In this document: positions 31,801 to 44,187 of the stretch, piece by piece
How positions within the stretch are numbered: position 1 is the first letter of the stretch
Layout: every line of letters begins with the position of its first letter
Origin: Schizochytrium sp. TIO01
Lineage: Eukaryota > Sar > Bigyra > Thraustochytrida > Thraustochytriidae
Direction: 5' to 3'
Assembly: GCA_004764695.1 (NCBI GenBank)
Contig: SMSO01000032.1
Location: forward strand, 3,330,983-3,394,982
Length of the DNA stretch: 64,000 bases
Program-made: the position numbers and the translations under genes
Notes under the pieces: generated by a model
Seen by the model: only the letters and a program-made list of their open reading frames with translations
Told to the model about the DNA's origin: nothing
Database searches by the model: none

Positions 31801-33929
31801 TGTACTCCAACTGATCCCTCCGTGGTGCACCTGTGAACCTTAACAAATACGTGGAAGAATCCAATAGTTCAAAGGCGGACAGCACGCGTTTGCTTTTGTT
31901 CACTGAGGCAGGTCCCAGCTCAAGTAGCCAAGGAACACCTGTGAAGTAACTAAATCGTCCAGTTGGTCAGGTGCGTCAACCCCCTCAAGTTCTGGCTACC
32001 ACGTTGGTCCAGGCTTCCTGGACCCTGGTCCTTATAAGAGACGAACGAGGAGTGAAAGCAATATGCGAGATTGACCAATGGGTTTGTGTCACGTAAGGAG
32101 TCCAGCCTTTGGAGCTTTCACGCAAGCGACGCAGTAGCACTTTGAGACGCAACCTGTCAGTTAAATATTCGAAGAAAAGGTTTTGATCCCCCCGAATAGA
32201 TTTGAAATTGTTTCTCGCTAAACTATCTCAACAGAGTTCCTTGGGAGTTGAAAGAAGTCCCATCCCACTGCCCCTGGCCGGCCTTAAATACCTCGATCAC
32301 TGGCACGGCCGAGTCTCTCACGTTTCATATTCCATCTCGGTCCGGTGCTGCATGTGCAAACAAGTGTCAATGCTTCATGACGTGTTCAGAGAGGTGATAA
32401 GCTTGAATGCAATCGAAAGTAAGCCTGGAGAACGAGACTAGGCTACGAGTCGATTAATGAGGGAGTTTCTCTTATAGTCTCATCACTAGTCCTTGTTAAT
32501 TCAATTAATTAATTAAAAGTTAGTTCTCAATCTAGCACAGTGCCATGGGCCGCTCTTGAAAAGCTGACCTATTCTGATGGTACGCTTTTTTACTGTCCCG
32601 TGGCGAAGTCCCGAAATCGGGAAAAGAAATATAGACCCAGTCAGTGGTAGGTAGTAAAGAATCGAGTAACATATCTCGCGCGTACATTGCTGGTACAGAA
32701 ATTCTATTTCACGCCACCACTAACTAAAACTAGACTAATAATACCTTGGAAATTCTGTTGTTTGACACTCGGTCTTTCATGTCTTTCAAAGAGTTGAAAT
32801 GCGGCAGATGTCTCATAGAAGGAATTCTATGGTAACACCTCTGCCTACCAATAGGTAGTGTATCCTTTTGCAATTAATTTTTTACAATAAAAATAAGGAG
32901 AGAAGGTTATATGTAGTTATTAAATTAGGACAAAGGTATTACTATAGAATCATGAGCAAATCATTACTGTTGTGCATTGACTTGAACGCCTATCTTAGTT
33001 GAGCAATTGATATGAATACTCTTACTACTATTTAGACTAGCGAGGATGAGAGGAAGCGAAGAATATAAAGTAGGTTCTAGTTTAATATCTATTACTAGTA
33101 GTTTCTGTGCTACAATTTAGCACTTCAGTGTATGTTTAGCAGTATTAATTCTTTCTTTCTTTTGGTATCATGGAAAGACAATCTCCATCTTCCTGGCTTT
33201 GCCCATTATTCACAAAACTAAAACCTCTTTCATAATTATTATAATATATTTTGATTTCTTCGTTTCCACTTGGTGAATTTTTAAGACTCAACCTGATTAT
33301 TTTTGAACTGGGCATAACTTTTTTTTGTAGAAATATTTTCACAGATAGAATCACAATGAAGACATCAGTGAATTAATCATCAGGAGATCTTACTAACTAT
33401 AATATACAATAATATAGCGGATGTTTTGAAAGTAAAGTCCGGCTTAGGACAAACTGTCCTCGGTTGATAATTAAAATAAAAGAGCTGCTCAAGATCTTTA
33501 ATGGAGTGGTTAAGATGCATGTCCATTCTATCTGCCTGCGCTGCCTATAAGTTTTGCTGAAAACTAGAGACTTTAAACATAAGTACGGTCTTCATTGGGA
33601 GAACGCCAATGAGAATAATTACACGTGTTGCACTGGATTTGAACCTCAAACTAACAAATTTATTCTTGATTCACTGTGTGAGAAAATGAACCGCTTGAGA
33701 CTCATTAGAGAATGTATGATTAGACATCGCAGTATCAGCTTGAGAGTGATTAAAGAAAGGTTGGCCCAGGCATATTTCCCAAGACCCGAGTAATTAGTCT
33801 TATAAAGTATTGATAGAGGACACTTTGAACTCTTGAAGAACAAGAAAAGCGAAATCTTCTCTAGTGTTGATCACTGCATGCCAATGCAACGTCGCAGAGT
33901 TCGATAGTTTTCAATATTAAGTTCCAGAT
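28878..33929. other. intergenic, mostly no gene recognised
   Basis: About 5 kb between two vWA paralogues. Apart from the weak relic at 30035-30661, it holds short frames only. One is a minus-strand 61-codon frame with an ATG ending at 31107 (MSTNERYDETEEMGHSEATD at its start), too short to judge. Another is a + frame at about 33554-33793 with coding-like residues but no ATG at its beginning. Confidence 0.45.
30035..30661 (-). pseudogene. coding-like relic, family uncertain
   Basis: Two open stretches in the same minus frame (30661-30395 and 30382-30035) are separated by two closely spaced TAA codons. The second reads FRRIHDIVSNLVVQFKNTL and then a leucine-rich helical segment ending near LPDAANSQQIRGRFYELV. 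Neither begins with ATG. The helical pattern faintly recalls the lever region of MutS-family proteins, but I would not assign it. A dead gene, an exon pair or chance openness are all possible. Confidence 0.22.
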
Positions 33930-34045
33930 TCTCTTAGGCAGACTTAATTCTGATAAAGTAGACAACTCTGTACTTAGGCAGTCCTAAAGTCGACAACTCT
34001 ATATTTAGGCAGACCTAGCTTTGATAAATAGACAACTCTATGAAA
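33930..34045. repeat. three-copy tandem repeat beside paralogue E
   Basis: Three imperfect copies of a roughly 28-42 bp unit contain TTAGGCAG, then (T)GATAAA in two copies, and GACAACTCT. They lie about 120 bp downstream of the stop codon of the gene at 34168-35238, in its 3' flank. No function is evident. Confidence 0.6.
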
Positions 34046-34167
34046 GAAGAAAACATGAACTTAGAATTCAATGAGAAAGAAGAATCAGGGGTATCACTTC
34101 TCGGCCAAAACAAATTCGCGGTAGAATGAAGATTTTATAAAACAGTTAACCAAGAGAAGAATGATGT

Positions 34168-35238
34168 TTAAAGGTCGCAGATTGAATCAACGAGTGTGTT
34201 AGCTGTATCCTTAAGATCTGCTGCTGAAGACTGAACAAAGAGAGAAGTAGAATCGTCAAGAAACTTCTTAGTCTTGGAGGTACCGATTGAAACAAAGATC
34301 AATGTAACATCATCCTCAGTTCCTGCAACACCATCTGCACCATTCACGAGGTCCTGTGCTGCAGCAGACAAGCATTTAGCAGAGTTCGATTTGTATCCAT
34401 TGCTAGCGCAGTAACCGTTCGAGGTAGACCTGCTGGAGGAAATGAAGATAGCTGTACGCTGAACATTTTCACGAACTTGAGTTTGGGCAAATAGGTTCTG
34501 AGCATAGATGAGACCACCAGCAAAGCTGCTCTTGGACGTGCTGAACAAAGAGAGGTCATCCGTGGCATCCTGAAATTCAGTCATATCGGTTGCCTCAGAT
34601 TCTTCAAAGGTCCATTCAGTAGATGCGTCGTCAGCAAATTCGATCATAGCAAGGCGAGTGGCGTTGGAACCGAGCTGGAATGCGCTACCGAGCTGGCGGA
34701 TGTAATCCTTAGTATAAGTCCACACAGAGTTGGATTGCGATGATGCATCGACAATAAAAGCAATGTCATGGGCCTGCTCTCCACAGGAGTCAACAGGGTC
34801 AGTGTACATAGTCGGGGCCCCAGACGTGGGGGAGGGGGTCGGGGTCATAGTAGAATTAAGGAGCTCGCGACGCAAATTATCCTCAATGTCGGGGCAGTCA
34901 CGCTTTCCTGAGTAGAATCCAGGGCGGTTTTCAATCGCATAGATTTGCTCGTCTTCAAACAAGATGCAAACATCTTGTGCGCTGTCTAGAAAAGTCCAAT
35001 CAGTGCAATAAGCATTAGCATTACACAATGTGTAGCAGTAGGAGTAGGTCACATGCTCAGTTTTATCAAAGTAAAATGTTTTGAGCACGATACCTTCGTA
35101 TTGTACATTTTCCTCAAAACAAGACGAGGTCGGGGCACTTGTAGGCGCAGCGGTAATGTTGGTGCCATTTACAGATGCAGATACGCTTACCACAAGTAGG
35201 CTAGCGACAAAACCAACGAGTCGAGATGCAGTGTGCAT
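34168..35238 (-). CDS. short secreted PAN/vWA protein with degenerate MIDAS (paralogue E)
   Basis: This 356-residue protein is the smallest family member. I start it at 35238, where the methionine directly begins a signal peptide (MHTASRLVGFVASLLVVSVS); the frame is open 44 codons further upstream but without signal-like sequence. One PAN/Apple-like module spans C40 to about C115. A minimal TPTPSPTSGAPT linker follows. The vWA-like domain occupies about 151-356. Its first MIDAS loop is DASSQ (164-168) rather than DxSxS. The second loop is SSFAGG, and the third is ISSSRS with no Asp. The domain keeps the family's cysteine pair, the ADGVAGTEDD loop and the C-terminal SICDL. The fold is therefore probably kept while metal coordination is lost. 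Stop TAA. Confidence 0.82.
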   Translation of the reverse strand: MHTASRLVGFVASLLVVSVSASVNGTNITAAPTSAPTSSCFEENVQYEGIVLKTFYFDKTEHVTYSYCYTLCNANAYCTDWTFLDSAQDVCILFEDEQIYAIENRPGFYSGKRDCPDIEDNLRRELLNSTMTPTPSPTSGAPTMYTDPVDSCGEQAHDIAFIVDASSQSNSVWTYTKDYIRQLGSAFQLGSNATRLAMIEFADDASTEWTFEESEATDMTEFQDATDDLSLFSTSKSSFAGGLIYAQNLFAQTQVRENVQRTAIFISSSRSTSNGYCASNGYKSNSAKCLSAAAQDLVNGADGVAGTEDDVTLIFVSIGTSKTKKFLDDSTSLFVQSSAADLKDTANTLVDSICDL

Positions 35239-38200
35239 TTTCAATGAAAGTGAAGCTTGAGCGACGAGAAAGCTTTGTGGGTTTGTATGCCACGCACAAT
35301 GCTCACTTCGGATGTTGCGCAGGCGATGATTGGGGTTTGCTGGTGGCAATCCTGGTTTGCACTGCAACAAAAATGTTTTCTATGAATATATAGTTGTTAG
35401 GAGATTCACATAGATACTGTTATTACATTTCTTACATTTCTTTAAATGCTCATTTTAAAAAAAATAAAAAATAGAACATGAACTTGTCGTAATGCGTGTC
35501 AACATAGAAACCTCATAACAAAGTAAGAAAGTTAATCCTGGGGGTTTACCTTGATGTTTTCAATGCAATAGCACGCGACATATGCTTCCTCGTCTACGAT
35601 TTATGAGCACCATAACAGCTTGCAAGAGAAAGACACGTTCATGATTATCGTTTTTATTTTGTTCTTTATTTTAGTATTATTAAAGAAAAAAGGAGCTCCA
35701 CTAATAATAGAAGTAAACTCGAAAAGAAATAGAACTAACAAGTCTTTGTATAACGTCTAAGAGAGAAAGAAAGAGGTCCATGGGACTCGTTGCGAGTGAA
35801 CTAAGGGCTTTGATACCTTTAGCCGTTCGATTGCCTATTCTTCCACTTATCAATATTTTTGGTGAGGTTACAAGAACCCCCAAATAAAACATAATTGCAT
35901 TTTTTATTTAGTTACATCTTTTATGACTGGGATTCCTATTTCTTTTTCTTTTCATATAAGCATGCCAACTAAGTCATTAAGAAAAGGAGGAGGAAGAGGA
36001 GGAGTTTTAATTTTCACAAAGGCTCTGGAAACATGTTTTACCCCAATCTTCTTTCTAAAGGGTTTGGTCGACGGTTTTTTGTTGCCCTTGCCCTACGATT
36101 AAGCTTGCAGCATAGAGCCTCTATGCACCACATCGCATCGAACGTTTGTCTGGATACACTGATTTGTAGCGTCGTCACGTTTGGGTCGGCTCCTGCTCCT
36201 CCGTTGCAAAAGAATTGTATCCCCGCATTTTTTATTTTTTTCACTATCTCACGTCAAAAACCTCCAGCAAGCTGCATTCTCATGTAAACGAGATGAAAGA
36301 CACCCGTGTCTTTCAATCTGATAATACGTTTCAAGAAGGCAAACTAGGAGAAAGAAGCAGGAATTGTTTTCTTTTGTTTTCTTTAAAACACAAACAACAA
36401 TGAAAAAGAAAAAGAAAGAATGTATTTTAACTTGGTTCGCTTTTTTCAGGGAACACGCCATAGACTTTGTTTCAATCATACAAAGGCTACCTTAAGAAAT
36501 GAAAGAATCGGGCCTCAAGTAGCCTCTGCCAGTATATGATCTTGCCTCCTGCACTCTGTTTGATATTGTATTCTCTGACACCCCCTTCTGCTAGCATTGC
36601 TTTTTAAAGTTAGCTAGTCAGCACCTTATCCATCAAAGGTGCACAACGAGGTGTTTCATCTTCGATTGAGGATGCAAAACTTCAATTTAATGAGTTTCAA
36701 GTTATGCCTGTATGCTGCTTTTGTGCGACTTATCTCAACCACTGCTTCTAACTGCTTAGGTGCGGTTTTGCTGATGCGAGGGTAGGAACTTTTATGGGCC
36801 TCCTTCAAGCCCCAGCACGCGCATGTCTTTGCGCATTGACTTGGCTATTCCGCATACTTAGGAGTTACAGAGTGTTCTCCAACGCTATAGATCGCAGAAT
36901 GGACCTTGAAAATTACCGACCAAGTGTTGCTGCTGTTGCTGGAACTTCGTGACGTCTTGGCTCACTGTATATATTTGATAGGTCCTTGGCAGCAAAATAT
37001 CCTGGTGATCACTCCTGATCAGTTCTTTTATTGAAAATATGCCAAATCAGTAATGAATGAATTTATCTAAATGCAAATCGTCGTTTCTTTGGCAAATTTA
37101 AGATGGGCACTTCTGATGATGAAGCGGTGCTAGAAATATATTTAAAACTTTAATCACTCAAAGCTGGGCAGGCGGAGGGAGGGAGGGTAAGTTAAACTAT
37201 TTAAAGCCTGAGCATAGGAGGGCTTTCTTCGGCGTATCCCTCATACAGGCCTAGTATCGATCCCTCGCTGTGCTGACACTTCTGCTATACAGGATCTCAA
37301 TCGATGTTGATGTGGCTCCTTATCACGTCAACGATTGGCGTTGGCTGGTTTCCCATTCCCGCAATTCTTCACCAGCCCTCCTGACCGCATTAACTTGTTG
37401 ATCTCTACTGCAACATGAAGGAGGTACGTAGTGCCAACATAATTTGCACCTACGTGTATTGCTGTATTTTATTTATTTAGTGTCGAGTGTGCGTTCATGT
37501 TGAGCACTCCACGTCTGTTTCTTTTACTTCTTGTTCGTTGAGGTACTGTGCCCATATAACAATATAGCCTTGGGCCGAAAACTGACGAGCGCTCAAAGGC
37601 CCTGAAAACAACCAAATTTCTAACTAGCAACAAAGAACAGACTGCAAAATGACAGAAGTTTGGAAATAAGTTCTATGAATTCCAAACCTGGTCTTCAAAA
37701 TCATCCTGTAATACTATCACAAGCGGCGTTACCCGTCGCTCTACCTAAACTGAATCGAACTGAATCGGGATAATCCCAGCGTTTCAAAGTGAGCACAAGA
37801 AGCGAGCCCATAATTAGGATATACCATTGCGGCAACTTGCGGTCGGCCTTGCTGGTTTTCGCTGGCCAGCCGCCACCGATTCGAGGCGCAACCTCCTAGT
37901 ACTTCGCACCTCTCCTCGAACAAATTGTCCCCCTTTTGCACTGCTGGAACTACTCGTCATCGCTCCTCTCCACTTTTCAATTTAATTTTTCGTTTTTTGT
38001 TTTCCTTTTTCCTTTTCCCTGTTTTTCCTTTTTGTTTCATTTTTATTTAATAAATTAGAATCTCTAACCTATCCATGTAGATAATGTAGATAACAGGCAC
38101 GGACCGCAAGGCATAACTAGATATCCCGAGCAATGAAGTTATCATCGCATAGTAAGTTTAGACGGCCGCTAGGGTTGCAGAAACTCAAGGCAAGGTTTTG

Positions 38201-40540
38201 TCTTGTCTTGTTTTGTTTTGTCTTGTTTTGTTTTGTTTTTCAAAGTTTATTCTTCACTTCAAATAAATCTGTTTCGCTCACTTATAGTTGGTTTGTTTGT
38301 TTCCTCTTTACGTTTTTTTTCATCCTTGCTTTCGTTCTGGTTTATTGTTACAAATCTAGGCATAATCCCGTCTACGATTGTCGATATCATGCACATTGCT
38401 CTACTCCTTGAACCCCCCTTACAAGAAAGGTAAAGTCTAATCAATGTGATGGAGTGTCCAATTTGGCTTTCTGCAAGCTGAATGTTCAGATAACATTTTC
38501 ATTCGTTCTATTTTCAGTATCACAAGTCACAGCAGCTTCATTCTGTGTATTTCTATATGGTGGAAAGCCACGTGAATTCGTCGCTTGTCATAGTAGTCTT
38601 GAAATAAAAAAACTTATTAAAATGCATCCTCTTGGTTTACATTATGAACGAAGCATCACTTACATTCAGGCTTGGAGAGGTACCTCGTTGACGCAGTTTG
38701 CAGTGAGATATCCGTATCTTGTATCTTGTAGGTTGGTTTTGATATCTTGGGACTGATGATGATGCTCCACTTACGAAGATTCCCGGACTTGAAGTCAAGC
38801 CAACGCCTTTGGCTTGAATCTCAACGAGCTCAAGAACAGCCTGTAAAATCTTAGAAGGTTATTCACGTTTAATAAGCGTTTCACCAAAGCATGGAAGATA
38901 GAACTCGTGGCAAAGTTCATGACTTGAAATATACCGATTCATTTGAACACACAATCTCTCATGATAAATCGAAACTCTCACATTGGCAACCACCCAAAGA
39001 TGAGAGCCGTATGCCTATTACTCTTCACTGGCAACAGACATACCCTCGCCCGTTCGCTTACGAGATGTCCGGGGTCTCAGTCCTGCTTTCTGGCAATGAC
39101 CTCGGGGCCTATTTCCTATTCAGCCCCCCTCAAAAGCTTCCTACAAAAGCTATGCTCGGCAGTCACCAGGTTTTCCAAGTACTTTGTTCTAAAAAATCAT
39201 CTCCTTTCCATCTATTGACTCAAGATTTAGAGCACCCAAGCATTAACACTTATGTATTCTGAGGAGCTGACATTATACTTTAGTTTCGGTTCGTCAATAT
39301 CTGTAGTTGTCGCCGATTTTACCACTGCCCACGTTATCTATAATCCTTAAACCTCTTCGAGAGGTCAACCTGTGCGTGGAGACTTTGAAATTCATTCGAT
39401 GACATCAAGAGAGAACCATATAAGTTGTAGTAGCTAGTTTTTATTATTTCTAGTATTTTCAAAGTGAAACAAGAATAATAATAAAAAGGCGTGAACTGAT
39501 CATCATGTTTTTATCATAACGAGAGCGATGTGGTTTGCGTGCCCTGAGGCCCAAGAAGTCTCAGCGTACTCCACTGTTGGCAATAATCATGGCGGCCGGC
39601 ATCCCTTGCAATCTCCATTCTCTAGCCTACTTGCTCTCTCGCCGCCATTTCATAATACATTATCTTCAAACCTATACTTTTAGTTGACCCCACGGTTGCT
39701 GGGTGGACAATCTATATCGCCCCTCCTTCAGCTCCTCTCGCTTAATTTTGGCCCTCTTACCATAATCTATTACTATAATTTTACTCATAGCGCTTCTATT
39801 TATTTACTTTCTGAAATAATTTTAAGTTATTAATAAAAAACTGATAGGCCTGAAAGCTCTTTGCTATTGCACACAATGTTATATGAAGCAGAAGAAATTA
39901 GGAGGTAGTTATTCTAAACAGTACGCCTCGGTGCGACTTAATTACTACCTAAGTGATATCCCAGGAGGGCTCTGGGTGTTTCAAAAGTATAGTTATCGTC
40001 ATGATGAAGATGAAGAAGCAGAACTTCGTGCGATGCTCAATATGCCAGCTATAGCTGAGTTTTGGGCGCTATCATATGATCAAACTGCTAGACCAAATCA
40101 AAGCTCGTCGATTGCGAAGACTGAGTGAATCACATCTTTAGTGTAATAGGTTAAGTAGTAGTTTTGTACCATGAGCGGTGACATGAGCAGTGGCATGAGC
40201 AGTGAGAGTGTTAGTGTGGAAACCTTTTGGCCTTTGGGCTATGATGTTATGAGCAGTGCACACTCGATTGTTTGCCGAGCAACCCGACACCGAGGTGTTC
40301 GACTTGTAATATTCCTTCAGTCTCTCGTATCACGAGAATTGTAAAGTTTGAAACTAAGAGTCCAAGCCAAAATACCTTTTGCATCATAGTAATTTGGCTT
40401 CTATGCTTGAGCGCTATAGGTAGGTATTATCAAAACGCCTGGACAGTAGATCAATCTTTATGGAAACTCTGGATTTTCCTAAGAGAAAATAGCAGACAGA
40501 AGTCGATTGATTGATTGATTGATTGATTGACTCATTGATT
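35239..40540. other. intergenic, no gene recognised
   Basis: No confident gene. A 123-codon + frame at 38891-39262 begins with ATG (MEDRTRGKVHDLKYTDSFEH) but matches no domain I know. A 81-codon + frame at 39883-40128 also begins with ATG and has an acidic coding-like middle (RHDEDEEAELRAMLNMP). Between 40170 and 40260 the word ATGAGC(A/G)GTG recurs four times. Confidence 0.45.
38193..38240. repeat. TTGTC/TTGTTT microsatellite
   Basis: A T/G-rich run of TTGTC and TTGTTT units about 48 bp long. Confidence 0.75.
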
Positions 40541-40542
40541 GA
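40505..40542. repeat. TTGA/ATTG tetranucleotide microsatellite
   Basis: About seven GATT units, interrupted by one GACTC, then two more. Confidence 0.85.
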
Positions 40543-43400
40543 TGAACCTGAATGACCTAGTCTGTGTCCGTCGTCTTCCGAGTTCTATTTCTTGGTTTAG
40601 GGAGGGGGGAGGGGGTGTGCGCTGTGTGGAAGACCATTTCTTGCCGGGGCCGACCATTTTGCCAACAGCAGTCTCCTGAGTTCTGAGTTAGCATCAGCAG
40701 CCAGCTCGAATCTCTGTCATTCGAGAATCAATTTTGGCATGTGTTTAGTATGTCAACTTTTAATTATCGGCAGAATAGTCAACTTCAAGTTTTCTCAGGA
40801 TTGTGAACTTCCACTTGCCCGCTATAGCAGCACTTGCCGCCGGGTCCATGTCGGCCAAAGCGACTGGCGGTGCTTCTGCGATCGTGATGAAGAACTTTGG
40901 AGCAGCCTTTAATCGATCTCAAGTTATTTAGCGCGCCAACGATTGATTTAGCGAAGATGGTAGTCTTCGCGACGAACATCGAGGCCATCACTTAGACTGC
41001 CTGACCAGTTCCTCTCTAGCTAGATATATTATCTTGAGACCCGACAAGTTCGACATCAAGCCCGCGTCGCTTTCGCTGAACGATTCCAACTCGAAGCGTG
41101 CTTACACGAGCACATGTTTTGGCGCAGAAGGAGGTGAAGTTGATGAATGGCATTGGCCATCGCGATCATCACCTGCGCAGGTTATCTTCTTATCTTGGCT
41201 TGCGCCAAGCCGGAGATCTCCCGGAAGCTTCGTTCACATTTGATATAGTACATACGAATGTGTGTGTCAGCGATGCAAATTGCTGCCGTAGTGCTGCCAA
41301 TGCCTGGGCCTGCTCACGACGATTGCCTCTGGCACCTTCAAGATGGCGCTCTCGTAGTTTGTACAGGATATCCATCGATACTCAAGGTGATACCAAAGTA
41401 GCTAAGGTATTGCTTTTAGACTCTGGCAAAGTTCTTCCTTTTATAGGTGATAATAAGTATAAGGCTACTCAGTTCTCCGCGAGCTGTGCTCACAGGCTAG
41501 CGCCCTGGGCAGCGTGTCGAGGCAATATATTTCCACGTGCGTGATCAATCGCCCATTTAGAGATGATCATCATGATCCACAAGCAGCTCAAAACTTGAAG
41601 AACTTCTTGAAGAACAAGAAACCCTCAAGTGCCAAGCAAGCAAGGCATTACGATGGTTTAGAATAAACAATAGGCCTATATTGTTTTGGAAATGGCCTTG
41701 CACAATTGTGAGTAGTCCCTCTATGCTTTCGTAGATATGTATGTAGGCAGTAATATATCAGTAGGATTTTTATAATAGAATACTTTGCTCAATAGTAGGA
41801 ATCACCTAATCGTTACTATTCTAATAGTTACTGGCAGCAGTTTGCTAGGGATGCACACCCCTCTCTGGCGAGAGTCAGAAACGAAGCTACTGACTATCGC
41901 GATGAACTTCGTGAAGCCTGATGAACTTGAAATATTACTAGCTGAGCAAATACCGGCGACTTCGTTTGATGAAGTACTTATATTTGCTTCATTTGGTGTC
42001 GCTACGTTAGCTTCAAGTTCGATTCAGAGTTTAAAGACAAAGTTTTCTTCGGTTCTTATTTGATCATGAGTTGAAGTAGCTTGGTCCTCGCATTCACACA
42101 TTAGTTCTTCTTTGCTTTGGACTGAGAGCTAAAGAACTTGATGCCTCAAAGCTTAGCCAATAACGATTAAATCTGGCTGGCATGGGAGTCTTGTATCGTG
42201 ATACCACCAGTTACCTGTGTTCCTACCTACCTATTACCTACTTATATCTACGGTGATTGGTGGTGGGATCGCTGGGGAAAATCTTGAAGCTACCTCTGCA
42301 CAACTTTCGTTGTGTACGCGCGTCTTTAGAGCAGGCATGAAGAAGCTCACTCGGCACGGCCTGGCCTACGAGCTGAGCCTGAGGAGTAGGCCAGACAAGG
42401 TGATTTTCCAGCATCGCCAGCAACTTGCATAAATGTCAGCTGCAAACTTAGCTGTAGCAATGGCTTCTATTCCAAGTTTCAGAGAACTGCATTATGGAGC
42501 CCTTTTCTTCATGTCACGTCATTTGCTCTTGCTTCCCATTCGATCTCCAATACCAACTTGTGCACCACAGCAAACGGCCTCTCGGTTGAACTTCAAGTTC
42601 AACTCCAAGTTCAACTCAAGTATAAGTTTATGCAGTGCACACAAATTGATATCCATAATCGTGGAAACGAATGCGCTTGCGAGCCCAAGATCTGCAGATT
42701 CCACTTCAAGCCCATGAACCCTTCGATGGTTATCTCGCAAGCACAATCTAACTTCTCAAGTGCAATCATGACGACAGTAACGATGAATGCTTCGTCCACG
42801 CCAGTGGCTTCGTATCTCCACATTCGACGTCAGCTCCAGCTCTTCCTCTTCAACTCATAGCTCCAATACACACAGCTCTTCTGCTCCACCACCACCTCCC
42901 ATTCGTGCTATTTCTATGTCTCGATGTCCTAAAAGCCTTCGTCATCTGCACCAAACGAGAGGTAATACAATCTCCCTCATCGATCTCAATCGCGTGCATT
43001 CACGGTTGTCGCTAAACCGCCCTTGTGTTTCTTTGGCCTCTTGCTCCATCTGTCCTCTTCGAAGGCCCTCGCGCCGATCGATTCGTGGACGGCCTGCCTG
43101 GCTCTTGGAGATGGGCTGTCGCAGGCTGCGTCCTCTCGTTTGTGCCTTCCGCAGTGCACTTCACTCGCTCGCGAGGGCTTAAGCCACGTCGATCGATGGT
43201 CGGCAGAACTCGAAGAGCCCAATTCATTCATTGTTGCCTCTTCGCTGAAGGTACGCACTGCTTGCTACCATGAATGAACCCAGCAACGCGAAGCAAAGCG
43301 CGGCCTCGTAAAACTCGTATCTGATCTTGCGCAGCACCTTCGTTGGCCTCCCCTGCTAAACTTGTATTAAGGCCTGGGGCGCACATTGTAATGCAGATGC

Positions 43401-43427
43401 ATGTATGTATGTATGTATGTATGTATC
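43401..43427. repeat. ATGT tetranucleotide microsatellite
   Basis: Six to seven ATGT units, the source of MYVC-type open frames that I regard as spurious. Confidence 0.85.
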
Positions 43428-43604
43428 GCTCAGTCCCGATCGAATAAATTCATCTCCAGCGACGAAGTTGATCCATCCCCCAGCAAAATCAACGCCGCCG
43501 CGACAAGTCACACCACACGGAGTGTGTTTCGTTTTGAAGGCCAGTGCGAGGCGTCTGGAGGGAGCTATTTTCTGTGGCGCTGATTCGTGTCTTGGTATCC
43601 TTTT

Positions 43605-44036
43605 TTATCCTGTTTCTTCACCTTCTGAATGTTTGGTTACTTCTCTGCATCGATGCAGCGCATGAAGACGCCTGCCTCCTAGCCTAAACCGCAGCAGTGC
43701 CGGCAGTGGCGCTAGAAGTCTGCGGATAACTTCTGTGTTGACTACAAAGGCAAAGTGAGGTGAGCTTGGCTTTGACTGAGTGGTCTGTGGCGCGGAGGGT
43801 GCCTTTCCTTGAAGCTGTGGCTGCTCCTTTACTCGCTCCCCCTCTCGCGAGTGCTCTTGCGTGTCAACCTCTTCACTTTCCCGCAGGCGTCTCCAAACCT
43901 GCCTGGACCATCCTGAGTGGATTGGTTGCTCTGAGCCACCGCTCGTGAAACCAAGCGAGACAAGAATTGATTCATTTAGCCATTTATTCACCAACTTGAT
44001 TGCTATCAGAAGACTCAATAAACCTCTTCTTCGCAT
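43605..44036 (-). CDS. hypothetical protein, weak
   Basis: A 143-codon frame begins with a genuine ATG and a hydrophobic stretch (LLSLLIAIKLV, residues 6-16) that could be a signal anchor. An acidic/basic, Gln-Pro-Ser-rich middle follows, then an arginine-rich end. I recognise no domain. It is one of the longest ATG-started frames in the 35-45 kb interval not explained by repeats, but the surrounding composition makes chance openness plausible. Confidence 0.22.
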   Translation of the reverse strand: MRRRGLLSLLIAIKLVNKWLNESILVSLGFTSGGSEQPIHSGWSRQVWRRLRESEEVDTQEHSREGERVKEQPQLQGKAPSAPQTTQSKPSSPHFAFVVNTEVIRRLLAPLPALLRFRLGGRRLHALHRCREVTKHSEGEETG

Positions 44037-44148
44037 ACAAACATATAGGAGCGACTATGCATCTCAGTAGTAGGGATATCCTCTACCAATATCTATTTTG
44101 TTGTAGTAAAAAGAATAAAACAGTGTTCACTCGAGGTTTTAGAACTTC

Positions 44149-44187
44149 TTCTTCTTCTTATTATTATTATTACTGTTATTATTATGT
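44149..44187. repeat. CTT then ATT trinucleotide run
   Basis: A compound trinucleotide tract of CTT units passing into ATT/TTA units. Confidence 0.75.

Noticed and set aside
33480-33660. tRNA-like signals: a D-arm-like TGGAGTGGTTAAG on the + strand and a GGTTCAAATCC B-box on the minus strand
   Set aside because: The two boxes are on opposite strands and the B-box cannot form a five-pair T stem.
35239-35370. Earlier in-frame start of the gene at 34168-35238
   Set aside because: The upstream 44 residues lack signal character; the methionine at 35238 starts the signal peptide.
42433-43277. Many overlapping frames of 70-130 codons on both strands
   Set aside because: They compete with each other across a GC-richer patch, and none has a known motif or a clear coding signature.
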